A stretch of 64,000 nucleotides of DNA from Terrimesophilobacter sp963702165. GTDB lineage: Bacteria > Actinomycetota > Actinomycetes > Actinomycetales > Microbacteriaceae. The translations under genes and the position numbers were made by a program. Positions 40,559 through 49,625 of the stretch are shown here, in pieces; position 1 is the first letter of the stretch, and each line of letters starts with the position of its first letter. The DNA lies in NCBI GenBank assembly GCA_963702165.1, contig OY969722.1:930001-994000 (forward strand), written 5' to 3'. Below the pieces are notes generated by a model. It did no database searches and was not told the DNA's origin. It saw only the letters and a program-made list of their open reading frames with translations.

Positions 40559-41451
40559 CCGGGCGTACCGGCGTCACCGTGCCTGCGTGGGGACTGGCTG
40601 TCGCGGCGATGCTGTCCGTGCAGCTGGGCTCTGCCCTGTCCGTTGGTCTGATCTCGACCGTGGGAGCAGCCGGAACCGCATGGCTGCGCCTCACTTTGGG
40701 CGCGATCATCTTTCTGATGCTGGCTCGACCGCCGCTACGTGCCATCCGGAGGCAGGACGTGCCTGCGCTGCTCGGCTTGGGCGTGGCGACCGGGTTGATG
40801 ACTGTCGCGTTCCTCGCGGCGCTCGAACGCATCCCGCTCGGTACGGCGGTTGCGATCGAGTTCCTTGGACCGCTGACGGTCGCCGCTGTCCGCAGCTCGA
40901 GCGCGCGAGCACTCGCCTGGCCCATCCTCGCCCTCGTCGGCGTGGTGCTGCTCACCGAACCATGGCTCGGCGCCACAGACCCCGTGGGAATCGCGTACGC
41001 GGCCTTCTCGGCCGTGTGCTGGGGCTCCTACATCCTGCTCACGCAACGCGTCGGCGACCGGTTCGCCGGCATCGGGGCACTCTCGCTCACCATTCCGATT
41101 GCCGCCGTGACAGCAGCGGTCGTCGGCGTTCCCCAGGCAGTCGGCAACCTCAGCCTCGAGGTCCTCGCGGCTGCAGCCGGGCTCGCCCTCCTACTGCCGG
41201 TCCTCCCCTTCGCGTTCGAGATGCTTGCGCTGCGCCGGATGACCCACACTGCCTTCGGAACCCTGATGGCGTTGGAGCCGGCGATTGGGCTCACCATCGG
41301 GCTGGTGGTCTTGCATCAGCAGCCGTCAGTCATCCAACTCCTCGGCATCGCGCTCGTCATTGCGGCCGGCGCCGCTGCGCAACGCGGAGGTCGACGCGTC
41401 GCCCAGGTCAGCGTTGCGCCCAGCCCCGCCGGTTCCGAACCTATTCGCTAG
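40555..41451 (+). CDS. EamA/DMT family transporter (RhtA-like exporter)
   Basis: A 298-residue inner-membrane protein with ten hydrophobic segments in two EamA repeats. Repeat 1 ends near LDPL-type FLGPLTVAAVRS (~105), and repeat 2 contains TAFGTLMALEPAIGLTIGLVVL (~240). The closest type by eye is the RhtA/threonine-homoserine exporter group, so an amino acid or related metabolite is a likely cargo. Coupled to the XRE-cupin gene. Its stop codon lies inside the -10 box of the next gene. Confidence 0.88.
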   Translation: MTGRTGVTVPAWGLAVAAMLSVQLGSALSVGLISTVGAAGTAWLRLTLGAIIFLMLARPPLRAIRRQDVPALLGLGVATGLMTVAFLAALERIPLGTAVAIEFLGPLTVAAVRSSSARALAWPILALVGVVLLTEPWLGATDPVGIAYAAFSAVCWGSYILLTQRVGDRFAGIGALSLTIPIAAVTAAVVGVPQAVGNLSLEVLAAAAGLALLLPVLPFAFEMLALRRMTHTAFGTLMALEPAIGLTIGLVVLHQQPSVIQLLGIALVIAAGAAAQRGGRRVAQVSVAPSPAGSEPIR

Positions 41452-41454
41452 TCT
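41449..41454 (+). promoter_or_regulatory. -10 box of the AAA ATPase gene (leaderless)
   Basis: TAGTCT followed by 6 nt and the ATG at 41461. The first three bases are the stop codon of the transporter gene. Confidence 0.5.
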
Positions 41455-41460
41455 GCGGTC

Positions 41461-42879
41461 ATGGATGACCGCCAGCAGGACTTCATCGACACGTTTCGGC
41501 TGTTCCTGGAGGAGGTTATCCAGCAGCAACGGATGCGTCCGGCCGAGCTGACGCCGATCGGCGCCGCGGTCGAGGCGCACTTGGGCGCCCCGGTGCGTGA
41601 CCTGCCGCTGGTGAGCGAGGCGATCGCATCCCACCGATTGGTCGACGCAGACATCGCGCTCGACCGGCTGGCGGACTCGCCCGGCTCGGAACTCTTCGGC
41701 TGCAGCGGCGGTCAACAGCGCTACCACGAGGACTTCCCGCAACTGCTGCAACACCCGCATGTGGCGTTTGCGCCCGCTCCGGTCGACTACGTCGCGGTGG
41801 ACACCGGGCCAGACAGCCAGCGGCGGGTCGTCGCCTTCGGCATCCGGCTGCTGCAATTCGAAGGAAGCCCGGTTGCTGTGCTGCAACGCGCGGCGGCCCC
41901 GCAATTCGGGCGCATTTCGGCGAGCCTGGATGTGCTCTCCGGCGACGCCGAGCTGAGCGGCAGGCTGCTTGCGGAGGTTCGGCGTCTGATGCTCGCCCAC
42001 AGTGTCCTGCGCGGCAAGGTGCTGACCTTCACCGGCGACGAGTACGGCCACCAGGCCGCGGGTGCCACCTTCGTTCCGCGGCCGAGCGTGTCTGCGGGCG
42101 ACGTCGTGCTCGGCCCAGGGGTGCTCGAGCAGATCACCGGGCACGTCGTCGACATCGGGAACCAGCGCGAGCGGTTGGCGGATGTCGGTCAGCACCTCAA
42201 GCGTGGTGTGCTGCTGTATGGTCCGCCCGGCACCGGCAAGACGCTCACTGTTCGGCACTTGCTCGCGCGCACTCCCGACGTGACAGCGGTTCTGCTCACG
42301 GGCACCAGCATCCGCTTCATCACCGAGGCGGCCGAACTGGCTCGTGCCATGCAGCCCGCGATCGTGGTGCTGGAAGATGTCGATCTCGTCGCGCACGAGC
42401 GCGGCATGCACGGCGGTCCGCAGCCGTTGCTGTTCGCGGTGCTCGATGCCCTCGACGGGCTGGACGGTGACGCCGATGTCGCGTTCATCCTCACCACCAA
42501 CAGGGCGGACCTGCTCGAGCCGGCGCTCGCGGCTCGCCCCGGCAGGGTTGACCTCGCGGTCGAGATTCCGCTGCCGGATGCCCCGGCCCGCCGCCGCATG
42601 TTCGCGCTCTACGCCTCTGGGCTCGGGTTGTCAGAGGCGGCGGTGAAGGAGGCGGCCGATCGCTCTGAGGGTGTCACCGGTTCGTTCGCGAAGGAACTCA
42701 TGCGCCGCGCAGTGCTGCGCGCGGCGCGGGACGATCGTGCGGTGTCGGATGCGGACCTTACAGCCGCGCTCGACGAGTTGCTCTCCTCCGGGGCCACGCT
42801 CACCCGGACCCTGCTCGGTGTCGGCGGGGACGCCCAGGCACCAGACCCGGATGGTGCGGGTTCGTTCGGCTGGCACTGA
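41461..42879 (+). CDS. Stand-alone AAA+ ATPase
   Basis: A 472-residue cytoplasmic AAA ATPase. Residues 1-~210 are a non-conserved N-terminal region that may bind substrates or partners. The AAA module has Walker A YGPPGTGKTLTVRHL near residue 254, Walker B IVVLEDVDLVAHERG (~301), sensor 1 FILTTNRADLLEPAL (~343), an arginine-finger region (AARPGRVDLAVEIPLPD) and a C-terminal lid helix bundle. By its AAA core it is closest to the FtsH/CDC48-type classic clade, but there is no protease or membrane part. The function is unknown. It stands between the exporter and tRNA-Val. Confidence 0.85.
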   Translation: MDDRQQDFIDTFRLFLEEVIQQQRMRPAELTPIGAAVEAHLGAPVRDLPLVSEAIASHRLVDADIALDRLADSPGSELFGCSGGQQRYHEDFPQLLQHPHVAFAPAPVDYVAVDTGPDSQRRVVAFGIRLLQFEGSPVAVLQRAAAPQFGRISASLDVLSGDAELSGRLLAEVRRLMLAHSVLRGKVLTFTGDEYGHQAAGATFVPRPSVSAGDVVLGPGVLEQITGHVVDIGNQRERLADVGQHLKRGVLLYGPPGTGKTLTVRHLLARTPDVTAVLLTGTSIRFITEAAELARAMQPAIVVLEDVDLVAHERGMHGGPQPLLFAVLDALDGLDGDADVAFILTTNRADLLEPALAARPGRVDLAVEIPLPDAPARRRMFALYASGLGLSEAAVKEAADRSEGVTGSFAKELMRRAVLRAARDDRAVSDADLTAALDELLSSGATLTRTLLGVGGDAQAPDPDGAGSFGWH

Positions 42880-42885
42880 CGGTCG

Positions 42886-42961
42886 TGGTGGGCCCTGCCG
42901 GGATCGAACCGACGACATCCACGGTGTAAACGTGGCGCTCTACCAGCTGAGCTAAAGGCCC
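42886..42961 (-). tRNA. tRNA-Val (anticodon TAC)
   Basis: On the minus strand a full cloverleaf. The acceptor GGGCCTT pairs with AGGGCCC and a discriminator A follows. The D arm is AGCTCAGCTGGTAGAGC, the anticodon stem CCACG/CGTGG has loop TTTACAC (anticodon TAC), and the T arm is GTCGGTTCGATCCCGGC. CCA is encoded (42886-42888). Confidence 0.97.
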
Positions 42962-42965
42962 CTCA

Positions 42966-42981
42966 CCCACCACCAGGTGGG
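42966..42981. terminator. Short hairpin upstream of tRNA-Val
   Basis: CCCACC-ACCA-GGTGGG. It lies between the 5' side of the tRNA and aceE; it may belong to the tRNA promoter region or the end of a read-through transcript. Confidence 0.3.
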
Positions 42982-43140
42982 CTCCCCCATGTTACGACAG
43001 GCGGAGGGACACTTCGATGCCACGAATCGCGACTGACGGGCCGTCAGAACTAGACTCGAACGGCATCCCGAAGCCACAACCGCCACCAGATGGTTGACGC
43101 GCGCAACGATGCGATCTGTCTCAACAAGGAAGAGGTCACA

Positions 43141-45867
43141 GTGACGGTCAACGATCAGGACCCGTACTCGATGCACCACGTGGATGCTGATCCCGAAGAA
43201 ACCGCCGAATGGCAGGAATCGCTGGATGCCGTCGCCGCGACCCAGGGTCGTGAGCGTGCCCGCGAGATCATGCTGAGCCTGCTCAAGCGGTCCAAGGAAC
43301 TTCAGCTCGGTGTGCCCATGGTCCCGACCACCGACTACATCAACACGATCGCTCCCGAGAACGAGCCGGACTTCCCTGGCGACGAGGAGATCGAGCGCCG
43401 CTACCGGGCCTGGATCCGCTGGAACGCCGCGATCACCGTGCACCGGGCGCAGCGGCCCGGCATCTCCGTCGGCGGGCACATCTCGACCTACGCCTCATCC
43501 GCGACCCTCTACGAAGTGGGCTACAACCACTTCTTCAAGGGCAAGGACAACCCCGGCGGCGGCGACCAGATCTACTTCCAGGGACACGCCTCCCCCGGCA
43601 TGTACGCGCGCGCGTTCCTCGAGGGCCGGCTCAGCGCCGACCAGCTCGACGGCTTCCGCCAGGAGAAGTCGCACCACTCCGGCGGCATCCCCTCCTACCC
43701 GCACCCCCACCTCATGCCCGAGTTCTGGGAGTTCCCGACCGTGTCGATGGGTCTCGGACCGCTCAACGCGATCTGGCAGGCGGAAACCAACCGCTACCTG
43801 CACGACCGCGGCATCAAGGACACCTCGGCGAGCCATGTCTGGGCGTTCCTCGGCGACGGCGAGATGGACGAGGTCGAGAGCCGCGGCGCCCTGCAGTGGG
43901 CCGCCAACCACAACCTCGACAACCTGACCTTTGTCGTCAACTGCAACCTCCAGCGTCTCGACGGCCCTGTGCGCGGCAACGGCAAGGTCGTGCAGGAGCT
44001 GGAGAGCTTCTTCCGCGGCGCAGGCTGGAACGTCATCAAGGTGCTGTGGGGCCGCGAGTGGGACTCGCTGCTCGATCGCGACGACGACGGCGCCCTCGTC
44101 AACCTGATGAACGTGACGCCGGATGGCGACTACCAGACCTACAAGGCCGAGAGCGGCGCGTACGTGCGCGAGAACTTCTTTGGCCGCGACCCGCGCACCG
44201 CTGAGCTCGTCAAGGAGTACACCGACGACGAGATCTGGGGCCTCAAGCGCGGTGGCCACGACTACCGCAAGGTCTACGCCGCCTACAAGGCCGCCTTGGA
44301 GCACAAGGGCAAGCCGACAGTCATCCTCGCCAAGACGGTGAAGGGCTACGGGCTGGGCGCATCCTTCGAGGGCCGCAACGCGACCCACCAGATGAAGAAG
44401 CTCACGCTCGACAACCTGAAGCAGTTCCGAGACGCGATGCGCATCCCGATCACGGATGCCCAGCTCGAGGAGAACCCGTACGTCCCGCCGTTCTACCACC
44501 CCGGCCAGAACGACGAGGCGATCCAGTACCTGCAGGAGCGGCGCCGCGAGCTCGGCGGCTACGTGCCAGAGCGGCGCACCAAGTACACGCAGATCCAGGT
44601 TCCGGATGCGAGCGCGTACGACGTCGTGAAGCGCGGCTCCGGCAAGCAGGAGATCGCCACCACCATGGCGTTCGCCCGCCTGCTGAAGGACCTGCTGCGG
44701 GCCGAGGGCTTCGGTCACCGCATCGTGCCGATCATCCCGGATGAGGCGCGCACGTTCGGAATGGACGCCTACTTCCCGACGGCGAAGATCTACAACCCGA
44801 ACGGCATGAACTACACGTCTGTCGACCGGGAACTTCTGCTCGCCTACAAGGAGAGCGAGCAAGGGCAGATCCTGCACGTCGGCATCAACGAGGCAGGCGC
44901 GATCTCGGCGTTCACCGCGACCGGCAGCTCGTACTCGACGCACGGTGAAGCGCTCATCCCGGTGTACGTCTTCTACTCGATGTTCGGGTTCCAGCGCACC
45001 GGCGACGGCATCTGGGCGGCCGCCGACCAGATGGCCCGCGGGTTCATGATCGGCGCGACCGCGGGACGCACCACCCTCACCGGTGAAGGCCTGCAGCACG
45101 CCGACGGCCACTCGCCGCTGCTCGCAGCAACGAACCCGTCGGTCGTCGCCTATGACCCTGCCTACGGGTACGAGCTCGGCCACATCGTGAAGTCGGGCAT
45201 CGACCGCATGTACGGCGGCTCGCATCCGCACCCCGACGTCATGTACTACATCACCGTCTACAACGAGCCGATGGTTCAGCCGGCCGAGCCGGAGGGCCTG
45301 GACACCGACGGACTGCTCAAGGGCATCTACCTGCTGAAGCCGGCGACCGCCGGTCTGGCGCGGGTCCAGCTGATGGCATCCGGTGTCGCAGTGCCGTGGG
45401 CCCTTGAGGCGCAGGAACTGCTCGCCAAGGACTGGAACATCGCGGCCGACGTCTGGTCTGTCACCTCATGGTCGGAGCTTCGCCGCGACGGCCTGGACAC
45501 GAACGAGTACAACTTCCTGCACCCGAACGAGCAGAAGCGCACACCGTACCTGACCGAGAAGCTCAGCAGCGCGCAGGGGCCTTTCGTCGCGGTGACCGAC
45601 TACGCGCACGCCGTACCTGACCAGGTGCGCGAGTTCGTACCGGGTCACTTCACGACCCTCGGCGCTGACGGTTTTGGGTTCTCGGACACGCGTCCGGCCG
45701 CACGTCGGCACTTCAAGATCGACGGCCCGTCGGTGGTCGTGAAGGCGCTGCAGTCGCTGGTCGCGCAGGGTCAGCTGGACCCGGCGGTGCCGCAATGGGC
45801 GATCGACAAGTACGAGCTGCACAACGTCAACGCTGGAACGACCGGCTCCGCCGGCGGGGAAAGCTAG
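43141..45867 (+). CDS. aceE: Pyruvate dehydrogenase E1 component (homodimeric AceE)
   Basis: Thiamine-diphosphate enzyme that decarboxylates pyruvate and reductively acetylates E2. The 908-residue protein is the homodimeric type. It has YINTIAPENEPDFPGDEEIERR near residue 60, HAAPGxYAR-type GHASPGMYARAF, EKSHHSGGIPSYPHPHLMPEFW, the TPP motif FLGDGEMDEVES through NCNLQRLDGPVRGN (~238-280), and FGMDAYFPTAKIYNPNGM (~540). GTG at 43141 is chosen because GGAAGAGG lies 5 nt before it. The E2 and E3 partners are probably sucB and lpdA at 10.7-13.7 kb. A FasR-like regulator follows after 12 bp. Confidence 0.95.
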   Translation: MTVNDQDPYSMHHVDADPEETAEWQESLDAVAATQGRERAREIMLSLLKRSKELQLGVPMVPTTDYINTIAPENEPDFPGDEEIERRYRAWIRWNAAITVHRAQRPGISVGGHISTYASSATLYEVGYNHFFKGKDNPGGGDQIYFQGHASPGMYARAFLEGRLSADQLDGFRQEKSHHSGGIPSYPHPHLMPEFWEFPTVSMGLGPLNAIWQAETNRYLHDRGIKDTSASHVWAFLGDGEMDEVESRGALQWAANHNLDNLTFVVNCNLQRLDGPVRGNGKVVQELESFFRGAGWNVIKVLWGREWDSLLDRDDDGALVNLMNVTPDGDYQTYKAESGAYVRENFFGRDPRTAELVKEYTDDEIWGLKRGGHDYRKVYAAYKAALEHKGKPTVILAKTVKGYGLGASFEGRNATHQMKKLTLDNLKQFRDAMRIPITDAQLEENPYVPPFYHPGQNDEAIQYLQERRRELGGYVPERRTKYTQIQVPDASAYDVVKRGSGKQEIATTMAFARLLKDLLRAEGFGHRIVPIIPDEARTFGMDAYFPTAKIYNPNGMNYTSVDRELLLAYKESEQGQILHVGINEAGAISAFTATGSSYSTHGEALIPVYVFYSMFGFQRTGDGIWAAADQMARGFMIGATAGRTTLTGEGLQHADGHSPLLAATNPSVVAYDPAYGYELGHIVKSGIDRMYGGSHPHPDVMYYITVYNEPMVQPAEPEGLDTDGLLKGIYLLKPATAGLARVQLMASGVAVPWALEAQELLAKDWNIAADVWSVTSWSELRRDGLDTNEYNFLHPNEQKRTPYLTEKLSSAQGPFVAVTDYAHAVPDQVREFVPGHFTTLGADGFGFSDTRPAARRHFKIDGPSVVVKALQSLVAQGQLDPAVPQWAIDKYELHNVNAGTTGSAGGES

Positions 45868-45879
45868 ACCGCGCCGCTC

Positions 45880-47073
45880 ATGCCTGAGGCAGCGACGAAG
45901 AAGCAGACCCTCGCCTGGTTGAAGACAGTGTCAGGCGAGTTGGCCACTGCGACCCTGAAGCGCCTCGATGACACCCTGCCCTGGTATCGGGAGATGCCGC
46001 CCGGGCGACGGTCCGCTGTCGGACTCGTCGCCCAGGCGGGCATCACCTCGTTCATGCAGTGGTACGACGACCCGAGCTCGACGCCGTGGATCGCCGCCGA
46101 CGTGTTCGGTGCTGCGCCGCGTGAACTGCTGCGCTCGGTGAGCCTCACCCAGACTCTGCAGCTCATCAAGGTCACCGTCGAGGTGGTCGAGGAGCGAGTC
46201 AAGGGTCGCGACGAGTCGCTGCGCGAGGCGATCCTGCTGTACTCGCGGGAGATCGCCTTCGGAGCTGCGGATGTCTATGCACGGGCCGCTGAGGCGCGCG
46301 GGCTCTGGGATGCCCGACTCGAGGCGCTGGTCGTCGACAGCATCCTGAGCGGCGAGTACGACGACGAGCTGCCATCCCGTATCGCGGCGCTCGGCTGGCA
46401 CGGGCATGGTGAGGTCTCGGTGCTGGTCGGGACCGCGCCGAAGATGCTCGATGTCGACATGCTGCGGCGCACCGCGCGGCACCAGGACGCGGATGTGCTG
46501 ATCGGTGTGCAGGGTTCGCGGCTCGTGCTGGTGATCGGGCGCGCGCAACCGGCATCCGTCAACGAGGACGAGGGCACCGCTCCCCCGAAGCCATTCCTGG
46601 ACATCGCGATGGAGCTCGAGCCCGGCTTCGGCGACGGATTCCTGGTGCTCGGCCACGAGGTGCCGAGCCTCGTCGACGCATCGAAGAGCGCGAAGGCCGC
46701 GCTGGCCGGATTCGCGGTCGCCCGCTCTTGGCGGAATGCGCCGCGGCCGACGCTCGCCGACGATCTGCTTCCGGAGCGGGCGCTCGCGGGCGACCCGCTG
46801 GCGCGTGCGACGCTCATCACCCGGATCTACCGGCCGCTGCAGGCTCACTCGACCGAACTGCTGTCGACGCTGTGGAGCTACCTCGACAACGGCCGCTCGC
46901 TCGAGGCGACGGCGCGCGAGCTGTTCGTGCACCCCAACACCGTGCGGTACCGGCTGAAGCGCGTGTCAGAGGTCATCGGCTACGACGCGACCGGCGCGCG
47001 GGAGTCGCTCATCCTGCAGGCGGCGCTCATCGTCGGCTCGATCGCCGAGCACGACACTCCGCGCCGCCGCTGA
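45880..47073 (+). CDS. fasR: PucR/CdaR-type regulator, FasR-like
   Basis: A 397-residue regulator with a PucR-type C-terminal helix-turn-helix (LEATARELFVHPNTVRYRLK, ~343-365) after a variable N-terminal sensing region. In actinobacteria the gene in this place, directly upstream of fabD, is FasR, an activator or repressor of fatty acid synthesis genes. The same position here supports that name; the sensing ligand (acyl-CoA/ACP) is from the literature and not readable here. Spacing to aceE is 12 bp, so it may be transcribed with it. The 270-bp gap before fabD holds repeated motifs that could be its operators. Confidence 0.8.
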   Translation: MPEAATKKQTLAWLKTVSGELATATLKRLDDTLPWYREMPPGRRSAVGLVAQAGITSFMQWYDDPSSTPWIAADVFGAAPRELLRSVSLTQTLQLIKVTVEVVEERVKGRDESLREAILLYSREIAFGAADVYARAAEARGLWDARLEALVVDSILSGEYDDELPSRIAALGWHGHGEVSVLVGTAPKMLDVDMLRRTARHQDADVLIGVQGSRLVLVIGRAQPASVNEDEGTAPPKPFLDIAMELEPGFGDGFLVLGHEVPSLVDASKSAKAALAGFAVARSWRNAPRPTLADDLLPERALAGDPLARATLITRIYRPLQAHSTELLSTLWSYLDNGRSLEATARELFVHPNTVRYRLKRVSEVIGYDATGARESLILQAALIVGSIAEHDTPRRR

Positions 47074-47108
47074 GCCACTCCCCGCAGGCTGACCTCTGCC
47101 GGAACCCT

Positions 47109-47210
47109 GTTATGCAGGACATTCCCTGTTGTGCAGGACTTTCTGCCACTTCGGGCCGAAGTCATTGGGCATCCGGTGCCATTCGGCGGAAGATCTCCTG
47201 CACAACGGGG
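47109..47210. repeat. GTTGTGCAGGA repeat cluster upstream of fabD
   Basis: Two direct units 19 bp apart, GTTATGCAGGAC (47109) and GTTGTGCAGGAC (47128), are each centred on CCTG-n5-CAGG. An inverted copy TCCTGCACAAC lies at 47196-47206. Between them is the perfect palindrome ACTTCGG-G-CCGAAGT (47148-47162). The gap of 270 bp between fasR and fabD has no credible ORF. It could be a FasR operator array or a small palindromic mobile element. Confidence 0.5.
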
Positions 47211-47331
47211 GGGGTTGGCGCCGTTTCAGGCATGGTGCCGTGTTGGTCGACGGTAAACGATTAGCGGGCACGCACAAGGGTTCCGGATATTGTTGGTCGG
47301 GTCTCGACAGAGGAAATCGAAAGCGGATTGG

Positions 47332-47337
47332 AATACT
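47332..47337 (+). promoter_or_regulatory. -10 box of the fab operon (leaderless)
   Basis: AATACT followed by 6 nt and GTG at 47344. No ribosome-binding site fits in the gap. Confidence 0.4.
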
Positions 47338-47343
47338 GAAACA

Positions 47344-48255
47344 GTGATCGTCATCGTGTGCCCCGGTCAGGGTTCCCAGACTCCCGGATTCCTCCAGCCG
47401 TGGCTCGAGCAGCCCGGCTATGCCGAGCACCTGGCGACACTCTCCGAAGCATCCGGTATCGACCTGGCCAAGCACGGCACAGAGTCCGATGCCGACACCA
47501 TCCGCGACACCGCTATCGCGCAGCCGTTGATCGTCGCGGCCGGCCTGCTCACCCTTCGCACCCTCCTCGATGGACGCGGCGACGGCATCGGCGTCGCCGG
47601 TCACTCGGTCGGCGAGTTCACTGCTGCCGCGGCCGCGGGCATCCTGAGCGAGACGGATGCGATCGCCCTGGTCGCCGAGCGCGGTGCCGCCATGGCGGAA
47701 GCCGCCGCGCTCACCCCCACCGGCATGAGCGCGGTCATCGGCGCCGACGAGTCCGCACTCGAGGAGCGCCTCGATGACCTCGGACTGCAGGCAGCCAATT
47801 TCAACGGCGGCGGGCAGGTCGTGGTCGCCGGCGAGCTCGACGCGCTCGAGCGGCTCAAGGCTGAACCGCCGCAGGGCGCGCGGGTCATTCCGCTCCAGGT
47901 CGCCGGTGCATTCCACACGCGGCATATGTCGCCAGCGGTGCAGCGTCTGGCGCGAGCAGCGGCAGGCATGCAGACGAGCAACCCGACTCGACCGATCTGG
48001 ACCAACCGCGACGGAAGCATCATCACCGACGGTGCGGAGTTCCTGAAGCTGCTGGTCGGGCAGGTGCAGTCGCCCGTACGCTGGGACAGGACGATGGAGA
48101 CATTCGCCGCGGATGGCGTGACCGGCATCATCGAGGTCGCACCGGCCGGCGCGCTGGTTGGACTCGCGAAGCGCGGGCTCAAGGGTGTGCCCACCGTCGC
48201 GGTGAAGACCCCCGATGACCTGCCCGCCGCACTAAACATGATTGAGATGGCATGA
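47344..48255 (+). CDS. fabD: Malonyl-CoA:ACP transacylase
   Basis: Loads malonyl groups onto ACP for type II fatty acid synthesis. The 303-residue protein has VCPGQGSQTPGFL at the start, the active-site Ser in GVAGHSVGEFTAAA near residue 87, and the His in VAGAFHTRHMSPA near 196. Gln and Arg positions of the family are present. GTG at 47344 gives the normal N-terminus. Its stop overlaps the fabH start by 4 bp. First gene of the fabD-fabH-acpP-fabF operon. Confidence 0.93.
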   Translation: MIVIVCPGQGSQTPGFLQPWLEQPGYAEHLATLSEASGIDLAKHGTESDADTIRDTAIAQPLIVAAGLLTLRTLLDGRGDGIGVAGHSVGEFTAAAAAGILSETDAIALVAERGAAMAEAAALTPTGMSAVIGADESALEERLDDLGLQAANFNGGGQVVVAGELDALERLKAEPPQGARVIPLQVAGAFHTRHMSPAVQRLARAAAGMQTSNPTRPIWTNRDGSIITDGAEFLKLLVGQVQSPVRWDRTMETFAADGVTGIIEVAPAGALVGLAKRGLKGVPTVAVKTPDDLPAALNMIEMA

Positions 48256-49253
48256 GCCCCACCCTTAAGCAGTCCACCGGCCCGCAGTACACGCGCATCT
48301 ACGGCTTCGGAGCCGCGCGCGGCGACCGGGTCGTCCCGAACGAGGAGCTCATCGGGCCAATCGACTCGAGCGACGAGTGGATCCGCCAGCGCACGGGCAT
48401 CATCACCCGCACGCGCGCATCCGAGGGCCTGCTCGCCATCGATCTGGCGACGGATGCTGCCAACGAGGCCATCGAGGTCTCGGGCGTGCCCGCCGACCAG
48501 ATCGACCTGGTGATCATCGCCACCATCAGCAACGTGCAGCAGACGCCGTCGATGGCCGCCGTCGTGGCCGACCGCGTCGGCGCCAACCCGGCTGCCGCCT
48601 ACGACTCGAACGCGGCCTGCGCCGGCTACTCCTACGCGGTAGCGCAGGCGGACGCCCTCATCCGGGCCGGCGCGGCGCACTATGCACTGGTGATCGGCGC
48701 GGAGAAGCTGTCGGATGTCGTCGACCCCACCGACCGCTCGATCTCCTTCCTGCTCGGCGACGGCGCGGGCGCGGCCGTGATCGGCCCATCGGACTTCCCG
48801 GCCATCTCCCCCGCGGTCTGGGGTTCTGACGGCTCGAAGGCTCACGCGGTGGCGATGAACTCGACCCTGATCGACTACCGCGACGGCGACGCCAACTGGC
48901 CAACGCTGCGCCAGGAGGGCCAGACCGTCTTCCGCTGGGCGGTGTGGGACATGGCCAAGGTCGCCAAGAAGGCGCTCGAAGTGGCCGGGATCGAAGCATC
49001 CGACCTCGCCGCGTTCATCCCGCATCAGGCCAATATGCGCATCATCGACGAGTTCGCCAAGCAGCTGAAGCTGCCGGAGAGCGTCATCATCGCGCGCGAC
49101 ATCGAGACGACCGGCAACACCTCCGCCGCCTCGATCCCGCTTGCCGCCCACCGCCTGCTGAAGGAGCACCCGGAGCTGAGCGGCGGCCTTGCCCTGCAGA
49201 TCGGTTTCGGCGCGGGCCTCGTGTACGGCGCTCAGGTTGTCGTCCTGCCCTAA
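48252..49253 (+). CDS. fabH: Beta-ketoacyl-ACP synthase III
   Basis: Starts fatty acid chains by condensing an acyl-CoA with malonyl-ACP. The 333-residue thiolase-fold protein shows the catalytic triad: Cys in SNAACAGYSYAVAQ near residue 122, His in AAFIPHQANMRIID (~257) and Asn in TTGNTSAASIPLA (~287). IRQRTGIITRTRAS near 45 is the typical CoA-side motif. Branched-chain starters are likely in this family of bacteria but cannot be read from the sequence. Confidence 0.95.
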   Translation: MSPTLKQSTGPQYTRIYGFGAARGDRVVPNEELIGPIDSSDEWIRQRTGIITRTRASEGLLAIDLATDAANEAIEVSGVPADQIDLVIIATISNVQQTPSMAAVVADRVGANPAAAYDSNAACAGYSYAVAQADALIRAGAAHYALVIGAEKLSDVVDPTDRSISFLLGDGAGAAVIGPSDFPAISPAVWGSDGSKAHAVAMNSTLIDYRDGDANWPTLRQEGQTVFRWAVWDMAKVAKKALEVAGIEASDLAAFIPHQANMRIIDEFAKQLKLPESVIIARDIETTGNTSAASIPLAAHRLLKEHPELSGGLALQIGFGAGLVYGAQVVVLP

Positions 49254-49290
49254 ACTTGTCCCCGGTCATCAACACCCAAGGAGAATCACA

Positions 49291-49539
49291 ATGGCATTGT
49301 CCACCGAAGAAGTACTTGCCGGCCTCGCCGAGCTGATCAACGACGAAACCGGCATCGCGACCGACACGGTCGAGATGGACAAGTCGTTCACCGACGACCT
49401 CGACATCGACTCGATCTCGATGATGACGATCGTCGTCAACGCCGAGGAGAAGTTCGACGTGAAGATCCCGGATGACGAGGTCAAGAACCTGAAGACCGTC
49501 GCCGACGCGGTCAACTTCATCGTCGCAGCCCAGAACTAG
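49291..49539 (+). CDS. acpP: Acyl carrier protein
   Basis: Carries growing acyl chains on 4'-phosphopantetheine. The 82-residue acidic four-helix protein has the attachment Ser in DDLDIDSISMMTIVV near residue 40 (DSI instead of the common DSL). AAGGAGA lies before the ATG and is one of the best ribosome-binding sites here, matching the high demand for ACP. The C-terminal KTVADAVNFI is family-typical. It is followed by a strong hairpin before fabF. Confidence 0.95.
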   Translation: MALSTEEVLAGLAELINDETGIATDTVEMDKSFTDDLDIDSISMMTIVVNAEEKFDVKIPDDEVKNLKTVADAVNFIVAAQN

Positions 49540-49559
49540 GGCACGCACGCACGTTCGGA

Positions 49560-49588
49560 CGGCCAGCCGTCGATAAGACGGCTGGCCG
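49560..49588 (+). terminator. Strong hairpin between acpP and fabF
   Basis: A perfect 12-bp stem CGGCCAGCCGTC / GACGGCTGGCCG with a GATAA loop and no T-run. It may stabilise the acpP mRNA or partly terminate, raising acpP over fabF. Confidence 0.6.
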
Positions 49589-49625
49589 CATCCGTGCATC
49601 CCGCCCCACCCAGCAGAGAGATGCC

